Counted from the stretch's first letter, positions 10,984-22,290 are shown. The stretch is 43,060 bases of DNA from Planctomycetota bacterium (GCA_025459175.1 JALORC010000055.1:1-43060); one strand, 5' to 3'. Made by a program: numbers and translations. The notes: generated by a model not told the origin, from the letters alone.

Positions 10984-12165
10984 GTGCCGAAGCCCACGCC
11001 ATCGTCCCCCACCCCGACCGACAAGTTCACCTTCGGCCTCTGGACCGTCGGCTGGCAGGCGCGCGATCCGTTCGGCGACGCCACCCGCCCGGCCCTCGAC
11101 CCGGTCGAGATCGTCACCCGCCTCGCCGAGCTCGGCGCCTACGGCGTGACCTTCCACGACGACGACCTGATCCCGTTCGGCAGCGACGACAAGGCGCGGC
11201 AGCAGCACATCCGCCGCTTCCAGGACGCACTCGCCCGCACCGGCATGAAGGTGCCGATGGCGACCACCAACCTGTTCACGCACCCGGTGTTCAAGGACGG
11301 CGCGTTCACCAGCAACGATCGCGACATTCGCCGCTTCGCGCTGCGCAAGGTGATGCGCAACCTCGACCTCGCCGCCGAGCTCGGTGCCTCGACCTACGTG
11401 TTCTGGGGCGGCCGCGAGGGCGCGGAGTACGACGGCGCCAAGGACGTGCGGGTGGCTCTCGATCGCTTCCGCGAGGCGATGAACACGCTGACCAGCTACT
11501 GCAAGGACCGCGGTTACCGGCTGCGCTTCGCGCTCGAGCCGAAGCCGAACGAGCCGCGCGGCGACATCCTGCTGCCGACGATCGGCCACGCGCTGGCGTT
11601 CATCGGCACGCTGCAGCACCCGGAGATGGTCGGCCTCAACCCGGAGGTCGGGCACGAGCAGATGGCCGGCCTCAACTTCGTGCACGGCATCGCGCAGGCG
11701 CTGTGGCACGGCAAGCTGTTCCACATCGACCTCAACGGCCAGCGCGGCATCAAGTACGACCAGGACCTGGTGTTCGGCCACGGCGACCTGCTGAATGCGT
11801 TCTTCCTCGTCGACCTGCTCGAGAACGCGGGCTACGACGGCCCGCGCCACTTCGACTACAAGCCGTCGCGCACCGAGGACATCACCGGCGTGTGGGCGTC
11901 GGCCGCCGCGAACATGCGCACCTACCGGCTGCTGCGCGACCGCGCCGCCGCGTATCGCGCCGACCCCGAGGTGCAGCAGGCGATGGCTGCCGCGCGCATC
12001 GGCCAGCTCGCGGAGCCGACGCTCGGCAAGGGCGAGAGCATCGCCGACCTGCTGCGCGACCGCAGCGCGTTCGAGAGCTTCGACGCGAATGCCGCCGGCG
12101 CGCGCGGCAGCCACTACGTGCGGCTCAACCAGCTCGCCGTCGAGCACCTGCTCGGCGCGCGCTGA
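10984..12165 (+). CDS. xylA: Xylose isomerase (class I, actinobacterial-type)
   Basis: 393 residues from a GTG at 10984; Streptomyces-type enzymes are about 388. Interconverts D-xylose and D-xylulose (also glucose and fructose) with two divalent metals. Active-site residues are visible with a constant +4 offset from the Streptomyces numbering: His58 (TFHDDD), Glu185 and Lys187 ([10 protein letters not shown]), Glu221 and His224 (NPEVGHEQ), then [16 protein letters not shown] and [11 protein letters not shown] carrying the remaining metal-binding Asp residues. No xylulokinase or transporter is adjacent, so the pathway context is not in the window. The GTG gives the family length, and no Shine-Dalgarno is obvious. 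The frame extends upstream only as a shadow of the HD-GYP gene. Confidence 0.95.
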   Translation: MPKPTPSSPTPTDKFTFGLWTVGWQARDPFGDATRPALDPVEIVTRLAELGAYGVTFHDDDLIPFGSDDKARQQHIRRFQDALARTGMKVPMATTNLFTHPVFKDGAFTSNDRDIRRFALRKVMRNLDLAAELGASTYVFWGGREGAEYDGAKDVRVALDRFREAMNTLTSYCKDRGYRLRFALEPKPNEPRGDILLPTIGHALAFIGTLQHPEMVGLNPEVGHEQMAGLNFVHGIAQALWHGKLFHIDLNGQRGIKYDQDLVFGHGDLLNAFFLVDLLENAGYDGPRHFDYKPSRTEDITGVWASAAANMRTYRLLRDRAAAYRADPEVQQAMAAARIGQLAEPTLGKGESIADLLRDRSAFESFDANAAGARGSHYVRLNQLAVEHLLGAR

Positions 12166-12178
12166 GCCATCGCTCAGC
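12161..12178. terminator. Bidirectional hairpin containing both stop codons
   Basis: GCTGAGC, loop CATC, GCTCAGC: a perfect 7-bp stem with a 4-nt loop at the junction of two convergent genes. The xylA stop codon lies in one arm (12163-12165) and the stop of the DUF779 gene in the other (12174-12176). There is no T-run on either side, so it may act as a mild bidirectional terminator or mRNA 3'-end stabiliser. Confidence 0.5.
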
Positions 12179-12554
12179 CGTGCTCGAGCGGCTGGTCGCG
12201 CAGCACCGCGAGCTCGTCGTCGGTGAACAACCGCGAGCGGATCAGGAACCGCACCCCGCGCGAACCCTCGAGCGAGAACATGCCGCCGCGGCCGGGCACC
12301 ACGTCGACGGTCAGATGCGTGTGCTGCCAGTACTCGAACTGCGCCCGGCTCATCCAGAAGTCGGTGTCGCCGATCCGGCCGAGCTTGACGTCGCTGCCGC
12401 CGACCAGGAACTCGCCGCGCGGATAGCACATCGGCGAACTGCCGTCGCAGCAGCCGCCGGACTGGTGGAACATCAACGGCCCATGCTGCTGCTGCAGCGC
12501 CGCGATCAGCTCGAGCGCCGCCGCGGTCGCCGCCACTCGTTGGACCTCGGTCAT
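12174..12554 (-). CDS. DUF779 family protein, partner of aldehyde dehydrogenase
   Basis: 126 residues. The MFHQSGGCCDGSSPMCYP segment (Cys-rich) and TDFWMSRAQFEYWQHT followed by LTVDVVPGRGGMFSLE are characteristic of DUF779. These small proteins are found beside acetaldehyde/aldehyde dehydrogenase genes in many bacteria. The function is unproven; metal binding or a maturation role is suggested by the cysteines. The ATG at 12554 lies 8 bp after the aldehyde dehydrogenase stop, so the two form an operon transcribed from the promoter near 14161. Confidence 0.88.
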   Translation of the reverse strand: MTEVQRVAATAAALELIAALQQQHGPLMFHQSGGCCDGSSPMCYPRGEFLVGGSDVKLGRIGDTDFWMSRAQFEYWQHTHLTVDVVPGRGGMFSLEGSRGVRFLIRSRLFTDDELAVLRDQPLEHG

Positions 12555-12562
12555 CGCGCGAC

Positions 12563-14083
<1,521 letters not shown>

Positions 14084-14160
14084 GGTCGGGCTCGCGGCCG
14101 GGGAAGCGCACGAAGGACGGGGACAGGAGCGCGCGTCGTGCAGCGCGCAGAGGCTCGTTG

Positions 14161-14175
14161 GCGAAGGTCGTGCCA
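14161..14175 (-). promoter_or_regulatory. Sigma-54 (-24/-12) promoter of the aldehyde dehydrogenase operon
   Basis: Read on the minus strand: TGGCAC, GACCT, TCGC. The invariant GG and GC are exactly 10 bases apart and only one base of the TGGCAC-N5-TTGC consensus differs. The predicted start is near 14150, giving a leader of roughly 65 bases before the ATG at 14083. The divergent gene encodes a GAFTGA-containing sigma-54 activator, which supports the call. Confidence 0.75.
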
Positions 14176-14269
14176 CGGCATCGGGCCGCGGCGACGGTCG
14201 GCGATGCACGCAGGCGAACGATGCCGAGCTGGGCTGCTGTGCGTAGGCCGCTGCGTACCGCGGCGGCAC

Positions 14270-14290
14270 ACTGTCACGGAACGGTACAGT
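14270..14290. promoter_or_regulatory. Candidate activator site (UAS), inverted repeat
   Basis: ACTGT (14270-14274) and ACAGT (14286-14290) form an inverted repeat centred at 14280; 7 of 10 positions match across the extended arms. It lies about 100 bp upstream of the -24 element and 50 bp before the activator's own ATG. That is a typical place for a sigma-54 enhancer-binding protein to activate the divergent operon and control itself. Confidence 0.45.
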
Positions 14291-14339
14291 CGACCGGGTT
14301 CCCGTTCGGCCCGCCGGCGGTGATAGTCCGCATCCGGCC

Positions 14340-16247
14340 ATGCAACTGCCCGCTCCCGAACCCGACCGCCGCCTGCTCGCCGCCCGCCGCCAATTGCTCG
14401 CGGGTGGAGCACTGCCGGCGGGCCTGCTGGCGCCGACCATCGAACGTTCGTGGCAACGCTGCCGCGACGGCGGCCTCGTCCCCGACGCAGCACCGCGCGA
14501 CGGCAGCGTGCGCCACGGTGCGACGCTGCGCGCCGCGCTCGAGCAGCACGGGGAGTTCCTGGCCCAGGCGCGGCCGGTGCTCGCCTTCGTGCACGAGCAG
14601 ATCCGCGACTCCGGCGACCTGGTGCTGCTCGCCGACCACGACGGGCTGCTGCTGCACGCGATCGGCGAGCCGTCGTTCGTCGCCAGGGCCGAACGCGTGG
14701 CGCTGATGCCGGGCGCGTGCTGGAGCGAGTCGCAGCGCGGCACCAACGCGATCGGCACCGCGCTCGCCGAAGCCGCGGCGGTGGTCGTGCACGCCGGCGA
14801 GCACTTCCTCGACGCCAACGGATTCCTCACTTGTACAGCGGCGCCGATCATCGACTCGACCGGTGCGTTGCGCGGCGTCATCGACATCTCCGGCGACCGG
14901 GCAGGACGCCATCCACACACGCTGGCGCTGGTGCGCACCGCCGCGCGCATGATCGAAGAACGGCTGTTCGCGGCGATGCACGGCCGCCATGCGCGGCTGC
15001 TGCTGCACCCGACGCTCGAAGGCCTCGACACGATGGCCGCCGGTCTGCTCGCACTGACCGAGGACGGCTGGATCGTCGGCGCCAATGCCGCGGCGCGCGG
15101 CTGGCTGCGCCTCGCCGCGCGCGACCTCGGTGCGTGCACGGTCGCGTCGGTGCTCGGGCTCGCGGTCGACGACGTGATGCGCAGTGCCGGGCGGCACCGC
15201 CGACTCGCGCTGGCCGACCATCGCGCGTTCTGGACCCGGCTCGAACTTCCCGCCGGTACCGGCCACGGCATCCGCGCCACGTCGACGCAACCGAGTGCCT
15301 CGGCCACGACGCCCGCCGACCTGGATCCGCAGGTCGCGGCCGCGCGCCGCCGCGCGCAGCGCGCGCTCGCCGCCGGGCTGCCGCTGCTGCTGCTCGGCGA
15401 GTCCGGCACCGGCAAGGAAGTGTTCGCGCGCGAACTGCACGAGGCCGGCCCGCGCCGCACTGGTCCGCTGGTCGCGGTCGACTGCACCGCGATGCCCGAG
15501 TCGCTGATCGAGGCCGAACTGTTCGGCTACGCCGGCGGCGCGTTCACCGGCGCGCGGCGCGAGGGTGCGCGCGGCCGCTGCCGCGAGGCGAACGGCGGCA
15601 CGCTGCTGCTCGACGAGATCGGCGACATGCCGCTGTCGATGCAATCGCGCCTGCTGCGCGTGCTCGAGGAACGCCGAGTGCGGCCGGTCGGCAGCAGCGA
15701 ATCGCAGCCGATCGACGTGCACCTGATCGCGGCCACCCATCGTGACCTGCACGCGGCGGTCGCGAACGGCACGTTCCGCGCCGATCTGTTCCACCGGCTC
15801 AACGGCCTGTCGGTGACGCTGCCGGCCCTGCGCGATCGCATCGACTTCGCCAACGTCTGCGACCGGATGTTGGCGCAGGTGCGGCCGGAGGCGCCGCCGT
15901 CGCTGGCGCCGGAACTCGCGGTGGTGCTGCGCGCGTTCGCGTGGCCCGGCAATCTGCGCCAGCTGCGCAACGTGCTGACCGCGGCCGCGGCGATGCTCGA
16001 GCCCGGTGACGTCACCATCACCTTCGAGCACCTGCCCGACGACCTGCGGCGACAGCTGCGCGATGGCAAAGGGCAGCGCCCCGCGGCGCGTGACAGCGAC
16101 AACCTGCGGCAGCTGTCGGCGCGCACGATCGACGAGGTGATCGCCGCCACCGGTCACAACCTCAGCGCCGCGGCGCGTCGGCTGGGCATCAGCCGCAACA
16201 CGCTGTACCGCCATCTGCGCGCCCGTGCCCCCGGCGCCGACGACTGA
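14340..16247 (+). CDS. AcoR-like sigma-54-dependent activator (GAF-AAA-Fis HTH)
   Basis: 635 residues. The N-terminal GAF-type sensory region (about 80-215) contains [16 protein letters not shown] and FLTCTAAPI, hallmarks of AcoR/DhaR regulators. The AAA+ sigma-54 interaction domain (about 330-560) has Walker A GESGTGKE (353-360), the sigma-54 contact loop GAFTGA (400-405) and Walker [11 protein letters not shown]-terminal Fis-type helix-turn-helix (about 595-630, [19 protein letters not shown]) completes it. It should activate the divergent aldehyde dehydrogenase operon in response to a small ligand such as acetoin or an aldehyde; the ligand is inferred from the family. Confidence 0.93.
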   Translation: MQLPAPEPDRRLLAARRQLLAGGALPAGLLAPTIERSWQRCRDGGLVPDAAPRDGSVRHGATLRAALEQHGEFLAQARPVLAFVHEQIRDSGDLVLLADHDGLLLHAIGEPSFVARAERVALMPGACWSESQRGTNAIGTALAEAAAVVVHAGEHFLDANGFLTCTAAPIIDSTGALRGVIDISGDRAGRHPHTLALVRTAARMIEERLFAAMHGRHARLLLHPTLEGLDTMAAGLLALTEDGWIVGANAAARGWLRLAARDLGACTVASVLGLAVDDVMRSAGRHRRLALADHRAFWTRLELPAGTGHGIRATSTQPSASATTPADLDPQVAAARRRAQRALAAGLPLLLLGESGTGKEVFARELHEAGPRRTGPLVAVDCTAMPESLIEAELFGYAGGAFTGARREGARGRCREANGGTLLLDEIGDMPLSMQSRLLRVLEERRVRPVGSSESQPIDVHLIAATHRDLHAAVANGTFRADLFHRLNGLSVTLPALRDRIDFANVCDRMLAQVRPEAPPSLAPELAVVLRAFAWPGNLRQLRNVLTAAAAMLEPGDVTITFEHLPDDLRRQLRDGKGQRPAARDSDNLRQLSARTIDEVIAATGHNLSAAARRLGISRNTLYRHLRARAPGADD

Positions 16248-16336
16248 AAGCGAGCGAGGGGTCGAGCACCACGTCATCGGCCAGGACGCCGGAGAACGCG
16301 ACTCCCGCGCTCGCTCGCGCCCGCTACCCTGTCCCC

Positions 16337-17323
16337 GTGCAGACGCGCCCAGTTCCCGGCACCGACCTCCAGCTGTCCGTCCTCGCCCTCGGTGGCTGGC
16401 TCACGATCGGCGGTGCCGTCGCCGACGCCGAGTCGATGCGCATGCTGCGCAGCGCCGTCGACGGCGGCATCAACTTCGTCGACCTCGCCGACATCTACGC
16501 CGATGGCGCCGCCGAACGCGTCGTCGGCCGCTTCCTGCGCGAGCACGGGGACGCCACGCTCGTCGTCAGCAGCAAGGTGTTCTGGCCGACCAGCACCGAC
16601 CCGGCCGATCGCGGCCTGTCGCGGCGCCACATCCACGCCAGCATCGACCGCTCGCTGCAGCACCTCGGCCGCAGCCACCTCGATCTCTACTTCTGCCATC
16701 GCGAGGACCCGACCGTGTCGCTGGCCGAGACGGTGCAGGCGATGGGCGACCTGGTCGCCGCCGGCAAGGTGCGCGCCTGGGGCACGAGCTGCTGGCGGCC
16801 GGCGACGCTGCAGCGCGCACATCGCCTCGCCGCGGAACTCGGCGTGGCGCCACCGCGCATCGAGCAGCCGCAGTACAGCCTGCTGCGGCGCACGCCCGAA
16901 CTCGAGGTGATCCCGTGCTGCCGGCAGCTCGGCATGGCCGTCGTCGCGTTCAGCCCGATGGCCGGCGGCGTGCTGACCGGCAAGTATCTCGACGGCGTGC
17001 CGGCGGGCAGCCGCGGTGCCACCTCGCGGTGGCTCGACGAGTATCGCGGTGCCGACAGCGAACGCGCCGTGCGCGCGTTCGTCGCGCTGTGCCGCGAGCA
17101 TGCTCTGGCACCGGCGGTCGTGGCGCTGGCCTGGGTGATGCAGCAGCCGGGCTTGACGGCCGCGATCCAGGGTGCGTCCAGCGAGGCGCAGCTGCGCAGC
17201 AACCTGGCCGCGGCGACGCTCGTGTTGCCGCCGGCGCTGCAACAGGCGCTCGGCTGGTTGTTCCCGTGTCGCCGCTCCCCGTGGTGGCGCCGCGCGCTGC
17301 GAAAGGTGTTCGGAAGGCGGTGA
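16337..17323 (+). CDS. Aldo/keto reductase
   Basis: 328 residues from a GTG. NADPH-dependent oxidoreductase of the AKR TIM-barrel superfamily. The catalytic tetrad is complete: Asp49 and Tyr54 (VDLADIYADG), Lys80 (VVSSKVFW) and His121 (LYFCHRED). VVAFSPMAGGVLTGKY and the late AIQGASSEAQLRSNL segment (NADP phosphate site) match the potassium-channel-beta/YghZ-like branch. The C-terminus ends in a basic tail (SPWWRRALRKVFGRR), which is unusual and may bind nucleic acid or membrane. Substrate unknown. Confidence 0.9.
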   Translation: MQTRPVPGTDLQLSVLALGGWLTIGGAVADAESMRMLRSAVDGGINFVDLADIYADGAAERVVGRFLREHGDATLVVSSKVFWPTSTDPADRGLSRRHIHASIDRSLQHLGRSHLDLYFCHREDPTVSLAETVQAMGDLVAAGKVRAWGTSCWRPATLQRAHRLAAELGVAPPRIEQPQYSLLRRTPELEVIPCCRQLGMAVVAFSPMAGGVLTGKYLDGVPAGSRGATSRWLDEYRGADSERAVRAFVALCREHALAPAVVALAWVMQQPGLTAAIQGASSEAQLRSNLAAATLVLPPALQQALGWLFPCRRSPWWRRALRKVFGRR

Positions 17324-17374
17324 GCCGCGCCGCCGCGAAGATCCCCGCGCGGATCGACACGCGGCAGCAACGCA

Positions 17375-18799
17375 TCACTGGATCGTGGTCCGGGTGCGAT
17401 TGGAGAGATGCAGACGGCCACCGCTGTCGTCGATCAGCGCCTGCGCGAAGACCTGCAGGCCGACGATCGCCGGTGTTCCGGGAATGGGGAACGCGACCGT
17501 GCCCTGCCCGCCCACGAGGCTGCCGAGCGGCAGCAGCGCCAGGCCGGCGGGGTCGATCAGCAGGGCGCCGAGGGCGCCGAGTGGCACATCGGCCGACTGC
17601 AGGGACAGGCCGGTGACGAAGACACCGGTCACCGGGCCGGCAGGCGTCGTGGCATTGACGGTGAACACCAGATTGCCGAGCAAGCCGACCGACGTAGGCG
17701 CCGATAGCTGCTGGCGCGCGTTCCGGAACGCACGCGGCGGGCTGGTGACGGCGACATCGGCATCGCCATCGCGGTCGAGATCCGCGAACGCGACCTCCTC
17801 GTAGTACACCGGCGCATTCGGGATCGGCAACGGGACGAGGGAGAACGTGCCGTTGCCGCTGTTCGAGGCGAGCGTGAACGAACCGTTGGTCGCGCGGCAC
17901 ACGCAATCGACGTCGCCGTCACCGTCGAAGTCGGTCGCATGAATCGTCCCGGCGGCGGGGCTGATCGACGCGGGGGTGACGCCATCGTAATAGGCGATCG
18001 AGCCCCCGTTGCCGACGGTGAGGATCTCGTCCGCACCGTCGCCATCGAGGTCCGCCACCGCGCGCAGCGTGCGGAGCGCGAGCACCTGGCTGCCAGGCAA
18101 CAAGGCCTGCGCCGGACCGAGCAGGACGCTGCCGAACCGGCCGGAGTTGCCGATGTCGAACCAGGAGCCCGCGAACGCCAGGTCCTGCAGACCGTCGCCG
18201 TCGAAATCGCCGCTGACGACGCCGTTCATGCCGACCGAGGATCCGCCCGCGAGGTAGCGCGTGTTGCGAGTCGGGAAGTTGCCGGTGCCGTCGTTGAGCG
18301 CGGTCTCGAGGTAGAGCAGCCGATAGGAAGGGCCGGCCTGGGCCACGAGGACCGCGAGCAGGTCGAGGTCCCCATCGCTGTCGGCATCGTAGACCAAGGT
18401 GACACTGGCGCCGGTCGGCAGGCTCGCACCGATCCGGGTCGCGGTCTCGTCGACATAGGTGCCACCGTTGTTGATCCACACACCATCGAAGTAGACGAAG
18501 TCGAGGTCGCCGTCCTGGTCGAGGTCGCGCACGGCGACGGGACCCGCCACGATGCCGCCCGGCGCGGTCACCGGCGGACGCACGGTCGCGACGGCGTAAC
18601 CACCGACGCCGTTGCTCCGGTAGAGGTCACCGCCGATCGCGATGTCGACACTGCCGTCCAGGTCGTAGTCCCCGATGTGACAGCCGCCGGAGACGGTCGC
18701 GCCGCCGGTCAACGCAATGGGCGACGGCAGCAGCAGCGCTTGCGCCGGCAGCAGCGTGCCCAGGGCCAACGACGAAGCGATCCTCGTGATCCAGTACAT
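17375..18799 (-). CDS. Secreted FG-GAP/VCBS repeat protein with shared C-terminal domain
   Basis: 474 residues from the ATG at 18799, preceded by GGGAGA. A signal peptide (about 1-20) is followed by at least seven DxDxDG-type calcium loops spaced about 45-55 residues apart: DYDLDGSVD, DLDQDGDLD, DADSDGDLD, DFDGDGLQD, DLDGDGADE, DFDGDGDVD and DLDRDGDAD. This predicts a seven-bladed beta-propeller of the integrin-like FG-GAP kind. The last about 80 residues (PLGALGALLIDP ... AFPIPGTPAIVGLQVFAQA) are the same C-terminal domain as in other secreted proteins here. Likely cell-surface; partner unknown. The frame continues upstream only as shadow. Confidence 0.87.
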   Translation of the reverse strand: MYWITRIASSLALGTLLPAQALLLPSPIALTGGATVSGGCHIGDYDLDGSVDIAIGGDLYRSNGVGGYAVATVRPPVTAPGGIVAGPVAVRDLDQDGDLDFVYFDGVWINNGGTYVDETATRIGASLPTGASVTLVYDADSDGDLDLLAVLVAQAGPSYRLLYLETALNDGTGNFPTRNTRYLAGGSSVGMNGVVSGDFDGDGLQDLAFAGSWFDIGNSGRFGSVLLGPAQALLPGSQVLALRTLRAVADLDGDGADEILTVGNGGSIAYYDGVTPASISPAAGTIHATDFDGDGDVDCVCRATNGSFTLASNSGNGTFSLVPLPIPNAPVYYEEVAFADLDRDGDADVAVTSPPRAFRNARQQLSAPTSVGLLGNLVFTVNATTPAGPVTGVFVTGLSLQSADVPLGALGALLIDPAGLALLPLGSLVGGQGTVAFPIPGTPAIVGLQVFAQALIDDSGGRLHLSNRTRTTIQ

Positions 18800-18978
18800 G
18801 GTGATCTCCCCAGCAATGGCTGGCGTGAACTCGGCCGGGCAACGCTGGAGTCGGCAGGCGCCGTCGCGTGCGGCCGCGCCCCACTTCGGCAGTCCCGATC
18901 CAGCTGGTGAATCTGCAATGCTAGCAACGGGAGGCAATCCGGGGGGCGCGCTGTCAGGCCCGGCACCGCATCCCGCGC

Positions 18979-20592
18979 TCACGGCAAGCGCAGCTCCATC
19001 CCGGCGGCGGGCAGCGTGAAGGCGCGGCTCGTGGTCACCCCGGCCTGGTCGGTGACGCGCACCGTGTAACTGCCCGGTGGCAGCTCCGCGGTCTCGCCCG
19101 CGGACCCCGTCACCTCGCGCCGGCGCACCAACACGCCATCGGCGCTGGTCACCTCGTAGGCGGCCTGGTTCGAACCGAACGCATACTCGATGCGCAGATC
19201 GACGCCGCGGCGCAGGTCGAAGCGGATCGGCGCGGCGGGTGGGCTGCGCAGATCGAGCACGGCGATCGCGACCCCGTTCGGCCCGGTTGCCAACATCCCA
19301 TAGCGAGACGGGAAGAACGGATACTTCTGCGAGGCGCCGTTGTCGGCGCTGAAGTAGAGGTCGTCGGCCATCCAGCCGGGGCGGACCGGATCGAGCATCG
19401 TGCAGCGAACGCTGCCCTTGCCGCCGAAGTTGTCGAACTGCAGCTCGACCATCGTCGGCATCTGCACGGTCACGTCGCCGAGGTCGAGGTCCGCGCCGGC
19501 CGTCACCAGGATCTCGACCGGCGGGGCACTGTGATCCTTGGCACGGATCTCCAGATCGAGGCGCCCCGGCACCAGCTGCTCGAGCACGACGCGACCGTCG
19601 TCGCCGGTCGGCTTGCCGCCGCCGCCGGTCTGCGAGTCGTTGCACGCGACCATCGCCTTGGCGATCGGCGCACCGCTCGGATCGACGACGCGCAGGCGAA
19701 CGCGCGCCAGCTTGCTCAGCAACGCGTCCAGCGGCAGCGTGAACGTGAGCTCCTGCTGCCCTGGTTCGACCGGCTGCTGGGCAACCACCGTCTGGCGGAG
19801 GATCACCGCCACGTGCACCGGCTTGCCCGCCGGCAGGGTCAGGACCCCCAACGTCTGTTTCGGCAACGCCCGGTCGCCGCGTGCGAACGGACTGTTGGCG
19901 ACCCGGAACTTGCCGATGCCACCTTCGACCTCCGCCATGTTGGACGCCGGCAGGTCGCCCGGGAGCGGCGTGTCGAACGCGAGCGCCACGAGACCACGGC
20001 GCATCAGCCCCGGCGCCGCCTTGCTCATCGCCTCACTCCACGGCTTGCCGTCGGGTGTGACCACGTTCACGGTCAGCAACCAGCGCGCCGGCAGCTCGAG
20101 ATCCAGGCGGGTCGTGGGCGCCCGCACCTCCACCTCCCGATCGATCGGCAACTGATCGTCGACGCGCGAACGCAGCCGATAGGTGCCGGGCTCCAGGCCG
20201 GCGAACGCGAACGTCGGCAGGTCGCCGGACGAGGTGCCGACGTGCTTTCCACCGCGGTAGAGCCACAGCACACCACTCGCCGGAGCCGCACCGTCAGCGG
20301 GGCGAACCGTGCCGTAGAGAACGGCGCGAACACCGGCATCGGCCGGCGCCGAAGCCGATGCCGAAGCTGCAGCAGCATCAGCAGCCGGTGCGCTCGTCGT
20401 GGACCGGTCGACCGCCGCGTGGGCGGCGACGGCACCCGGCGCGCTCGGCGCCGCCGAACGCAGCAGCTGGCCGTCGGCCGGCGGCGGCGAGGGATCCGCC
20501 CGCAACCAGAGCCCGGACAACACGACGATCGCGATGGCCTGCGCGATGGCGAGCACCTGCAAGGGGCGCCGCAGTGGGGACGAAGCGTTCAT
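18979..20592 (-). CDS. Membrane-anchored carboxypeptidase-regulatory-like beta protein
   Basis: 537 residues. The ATG at 20592 overlaps the upstream gene's stop by 4 bases (ATGA), so the genes are translationally coupled. A short cytoplasmic N-terminus is followed by one TM helix (about 12-30), a long Ala/Ser/Pro linker (about 31-95), then several small beta modules. One reads GTYRLRSRVDD; another has GGGGKPTGDDGRVVLEQLVPG, as in carboxypeptidase-regulatory-like (CarboxypepD_reg) domains. It ends LPPGSYTVRVTDQAG. It is a clear paralogue of the next gene. No enzymatic motif. Probably an extracytoplasmic sensory or structural protein; see the sigma-fusion at 39096-41612 for the same layout. Confidence 0.82.
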   Translation of the reverse strand: MNASSPLRRPLQVLAIAQAIAIVVLSGLWLRADPSPPPADGQLLRSAAPSAPGAVAAHAAVDRSTTSAPAADAAAASASASAPADAGVRAVLYGTVRPADGAAPASGVLWLYRGGKHVGTSSGDLPTFAFAGLEPGTYRLRSRVDDQLPIDREVEVRAPTTRLDLELPARWLLTVNVVTPDGKPWSEAMSKAAPGLMRRGLVALAFDTPLPGDLPASNMAEVEGGIGKFRVANSPFARGDRALPKQTLGVLTLPAGKPVHVAVILRQTVVAQQPVEPGQQELTFTLPLDALLSKLARVRLRVVDPSGAPIAKAMVACNDSQTGGGGKPTGDDGRVVLEQLVPGRLDLEIRAKDHSAPPVEILVTAGADLDLGDVTVQMPTMVELQFDNFGGKGSVRCTMLDPVRPGWMADDLYFSADNGASQKYPFFPSRYGMLATGPNGVAIAVLDLRSPPAAPIRFDLRRGVDLRIEYAFGSNQAAYEVTSADGVLVRRREVTGSAGETAELPPGSYTVRVTDQAGVTTSRAFTLPAAGMELRLP

Positions 20593-22178
20593 CGGATCTC
20601 CAGCGAGCACGGGGTTGCACCGAACAAAAGCGCGCCGCTCTGTACGAGCCGTTGGGTCTCGTCGTGCACCTCGAACGTGTATTCGCCCGGCGGCAGGGAG
20701 ATCGTGGTCGTCGTGGTACGGGCCTCCAAGTAGATCGCCTGGATCGGCAGCCGTCGCGCATCGAACATCGTCACGACGAACGCGCGCGTCGGATCAGCCG
20801 GGCGCGTAACCTTGCACGACGCGGCTTCGCCGAGACGCAGCACGACGGGTTCGGCCGGCGGGTTGTCGAACACGCCCGTCGCGATCCGGCCGTCCTGCGT
20901 GCGCACCTGCACGGCGATGCGGCCGCTGCCGGTGCCCCACAGCGAGAACTTGCCATCGGCATCGATGGCCGTCGTGAGATTGCTGCGGAACTCCGTCGGC
21001 GCCGTGCGCCACTTCAGCTCCGTCCACACGAGGTTGCCGCCGGCTGGCTTGCCGTCGGCGTCGAGCACCGTGCCCTGCAGCGGCACGACCGCACCGAGCC
21101 GGAACTCGCCGAGGTCGGCGCGCTGGCCCGGCTCGACCCGCACCATCGTCCACACCGACTCGCGGTCCTTGGCCTGGATCCCGAGCTGCAGCAAACCCGG
21201 GGACAGCCCGTCGAGCGTGATCCGCCCGGTCTCGTCGGTCGGCCGGCCGCCGCCACCGCGGTTCGACGTGTGCAGACCGACGTGAGCACCCACCACCGGC
21301 GCGCCCTGGTCGTCGACCACCCGCAACGTGACGGAGCCGGCGAGCTTCGTGAGTTCGGCGACATCGACGACGAACTCGATCTGCGGTTGGCCTGGCTGCA
21401 CGACCTGCTGCTGCAGCACGAGGTGGCGATGCAGCAGCGCCACGTGCGCCGGCAGCCCGGTCAACGACAGCGTGCCCGCGAAGCCGTCGCGTGGGTTCAT
21501 CTCGCCGCGCCACTGCGCATCGCCGACGAAGACCATGCCGTAGTCGGTCGGCGCGAGACGGTCGGGGAACGGCTCCCGCTGCCCGGCGACCGCGAAGTCC
21601 TCGAACTCGGGCAGTGCCGTGCGCAATGCCGCCGTCGCATCCTTCCCGTCGGGCGTGACGATCCGCACCTTCATCGGGAACGAGGGATCGCAGACGAAGT
21701 CGCGGCGCTGCACCGCGTCCTCGCCGATCGTGATCACGGACTTGGTCTCGACGATGCGGTCATCGCGCAGCACGAGGTTCCAGTCGCCGGGCTGCAGACC
21801 GACGATCGCGAAGCTGCCGTCTTGCCCGGCCTTGGCGTACTGGCGCTTCTTGTCGAGTTCGAGACTCAAGCTGGCATCCACCGGCGTGCCGTCGCGCAGC
21901 CGGATGGTGCCCGTCAGCAACACGCCGACCGGATCGTCCGGTCGCCACGTGGCAGTCGCTTCGCTGCGCGCCGCGGCGGGCGGCGGCGCGGCGCGCTCTC
22001 TCGGCTCTTCCGATGCTGGCTCGGCGGTAGCCGCCATGGTCGCGACCGGGCCGGGCATGGTCGCAGGCGCGACCTCGGCAGCTGGCGCCGACTCCGCGGC
22101 GCCACCGAACAGCTGCGTCGCCAACCAGAGCACGACCACACCTTCCACCACGCACAGACCGACGAGTCTTCCGATCAC
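20589..22178 (-). CDS. Membrane-anchored carboxypeptidase-regulatory-like beta protein (paralogue)
   Basis: 529 residues from the GTG at 22178. That start is fixed by a perfect AAGGAGG six bases upstream; an ATG at 22253 in the same frame would place the Shine-Dalgarno inside the gene. One TM helix (about 5-24) is followed by an Ala/Pro-rich linker and repeated beta modules. SFAIVGLQPGDWNLVLRDD is one; GGGGRPTDETGRITLDGLSPG aligns with the equivalent module of the downstream gene, and both continue into an AKD-containing strand. Ends in PPGEYTFEVHDETQ. Tandem duplication with divergence. Function unknown. Confidence 0.83.
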   Translation of the reverse strand: MIGRLVGLCVVEGVVVLWLATQLFGGAAESAPAAEVAPATMPGPVATMAATAEPASEEPRERAAPPPAAARSEATATWRPDDPVGVLLTGTIRLRDGTPVDASLSLELDKKRQYAKAGQDGSFAIVGLQPGDWNLVLRDDRIVETKSVITIGEDAVQRRDFVCDPSFPMKVRIVTPDGKDATAALRTALPEFEDFAVAGQREPFPDRLAPTDYGMVFVGDAQWRGEMNPRDGFAGTLSLTGLPAHVALLHRHLVLQQQVVQPGQPQIEFVVDVAELTKLAGSVTLRVVDDQGAPVVGAHVGLHTSNRGGGGRPTDETGRITLDGLSPGLLQLGIQAKDRESVWTMVRVEPGQRADLGEFRLGAVVPLQGTVLDADGKPAGGNLVWTELKWRTAPTEFRSNLTTAIDADGKFSLWGTGSGRIAVQVRTQDGRIATGVFDNPPAEPVVLRLGEAASCKVTRPADPTRAFVVTMFDARRLPIQAIYLEARTTTTTISLPPGEYTFEVHDETQRLVQSGALLFGATPCSLEIR

Positions 22179-22182
22179 GGGT

Positions 22183-22189
22183 CCTCCTT
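22183..22189 (-). promoter_or_regulatory. Strong Shine-Dalgarno AAGGAGG that fixes a GTG start
   Basis: AAGGAGG read on the minus strand, with a short spacer to the GTG at 22178. It is the best ribosome-binding site in the window, where many genes lack one, and it decides the start of the 20589-22178 gene. Confidence 0.8.
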
Positions 22190-22290
22190 GGGTCGCGAGC
22201 CGCGCCCACGACGGGCGCGGACGATACCACCGCTCGCCCAGCCAGGATTTCACGGAATGCGGTAACGCCGGCGCGCGCCCGCTTCTCGAC

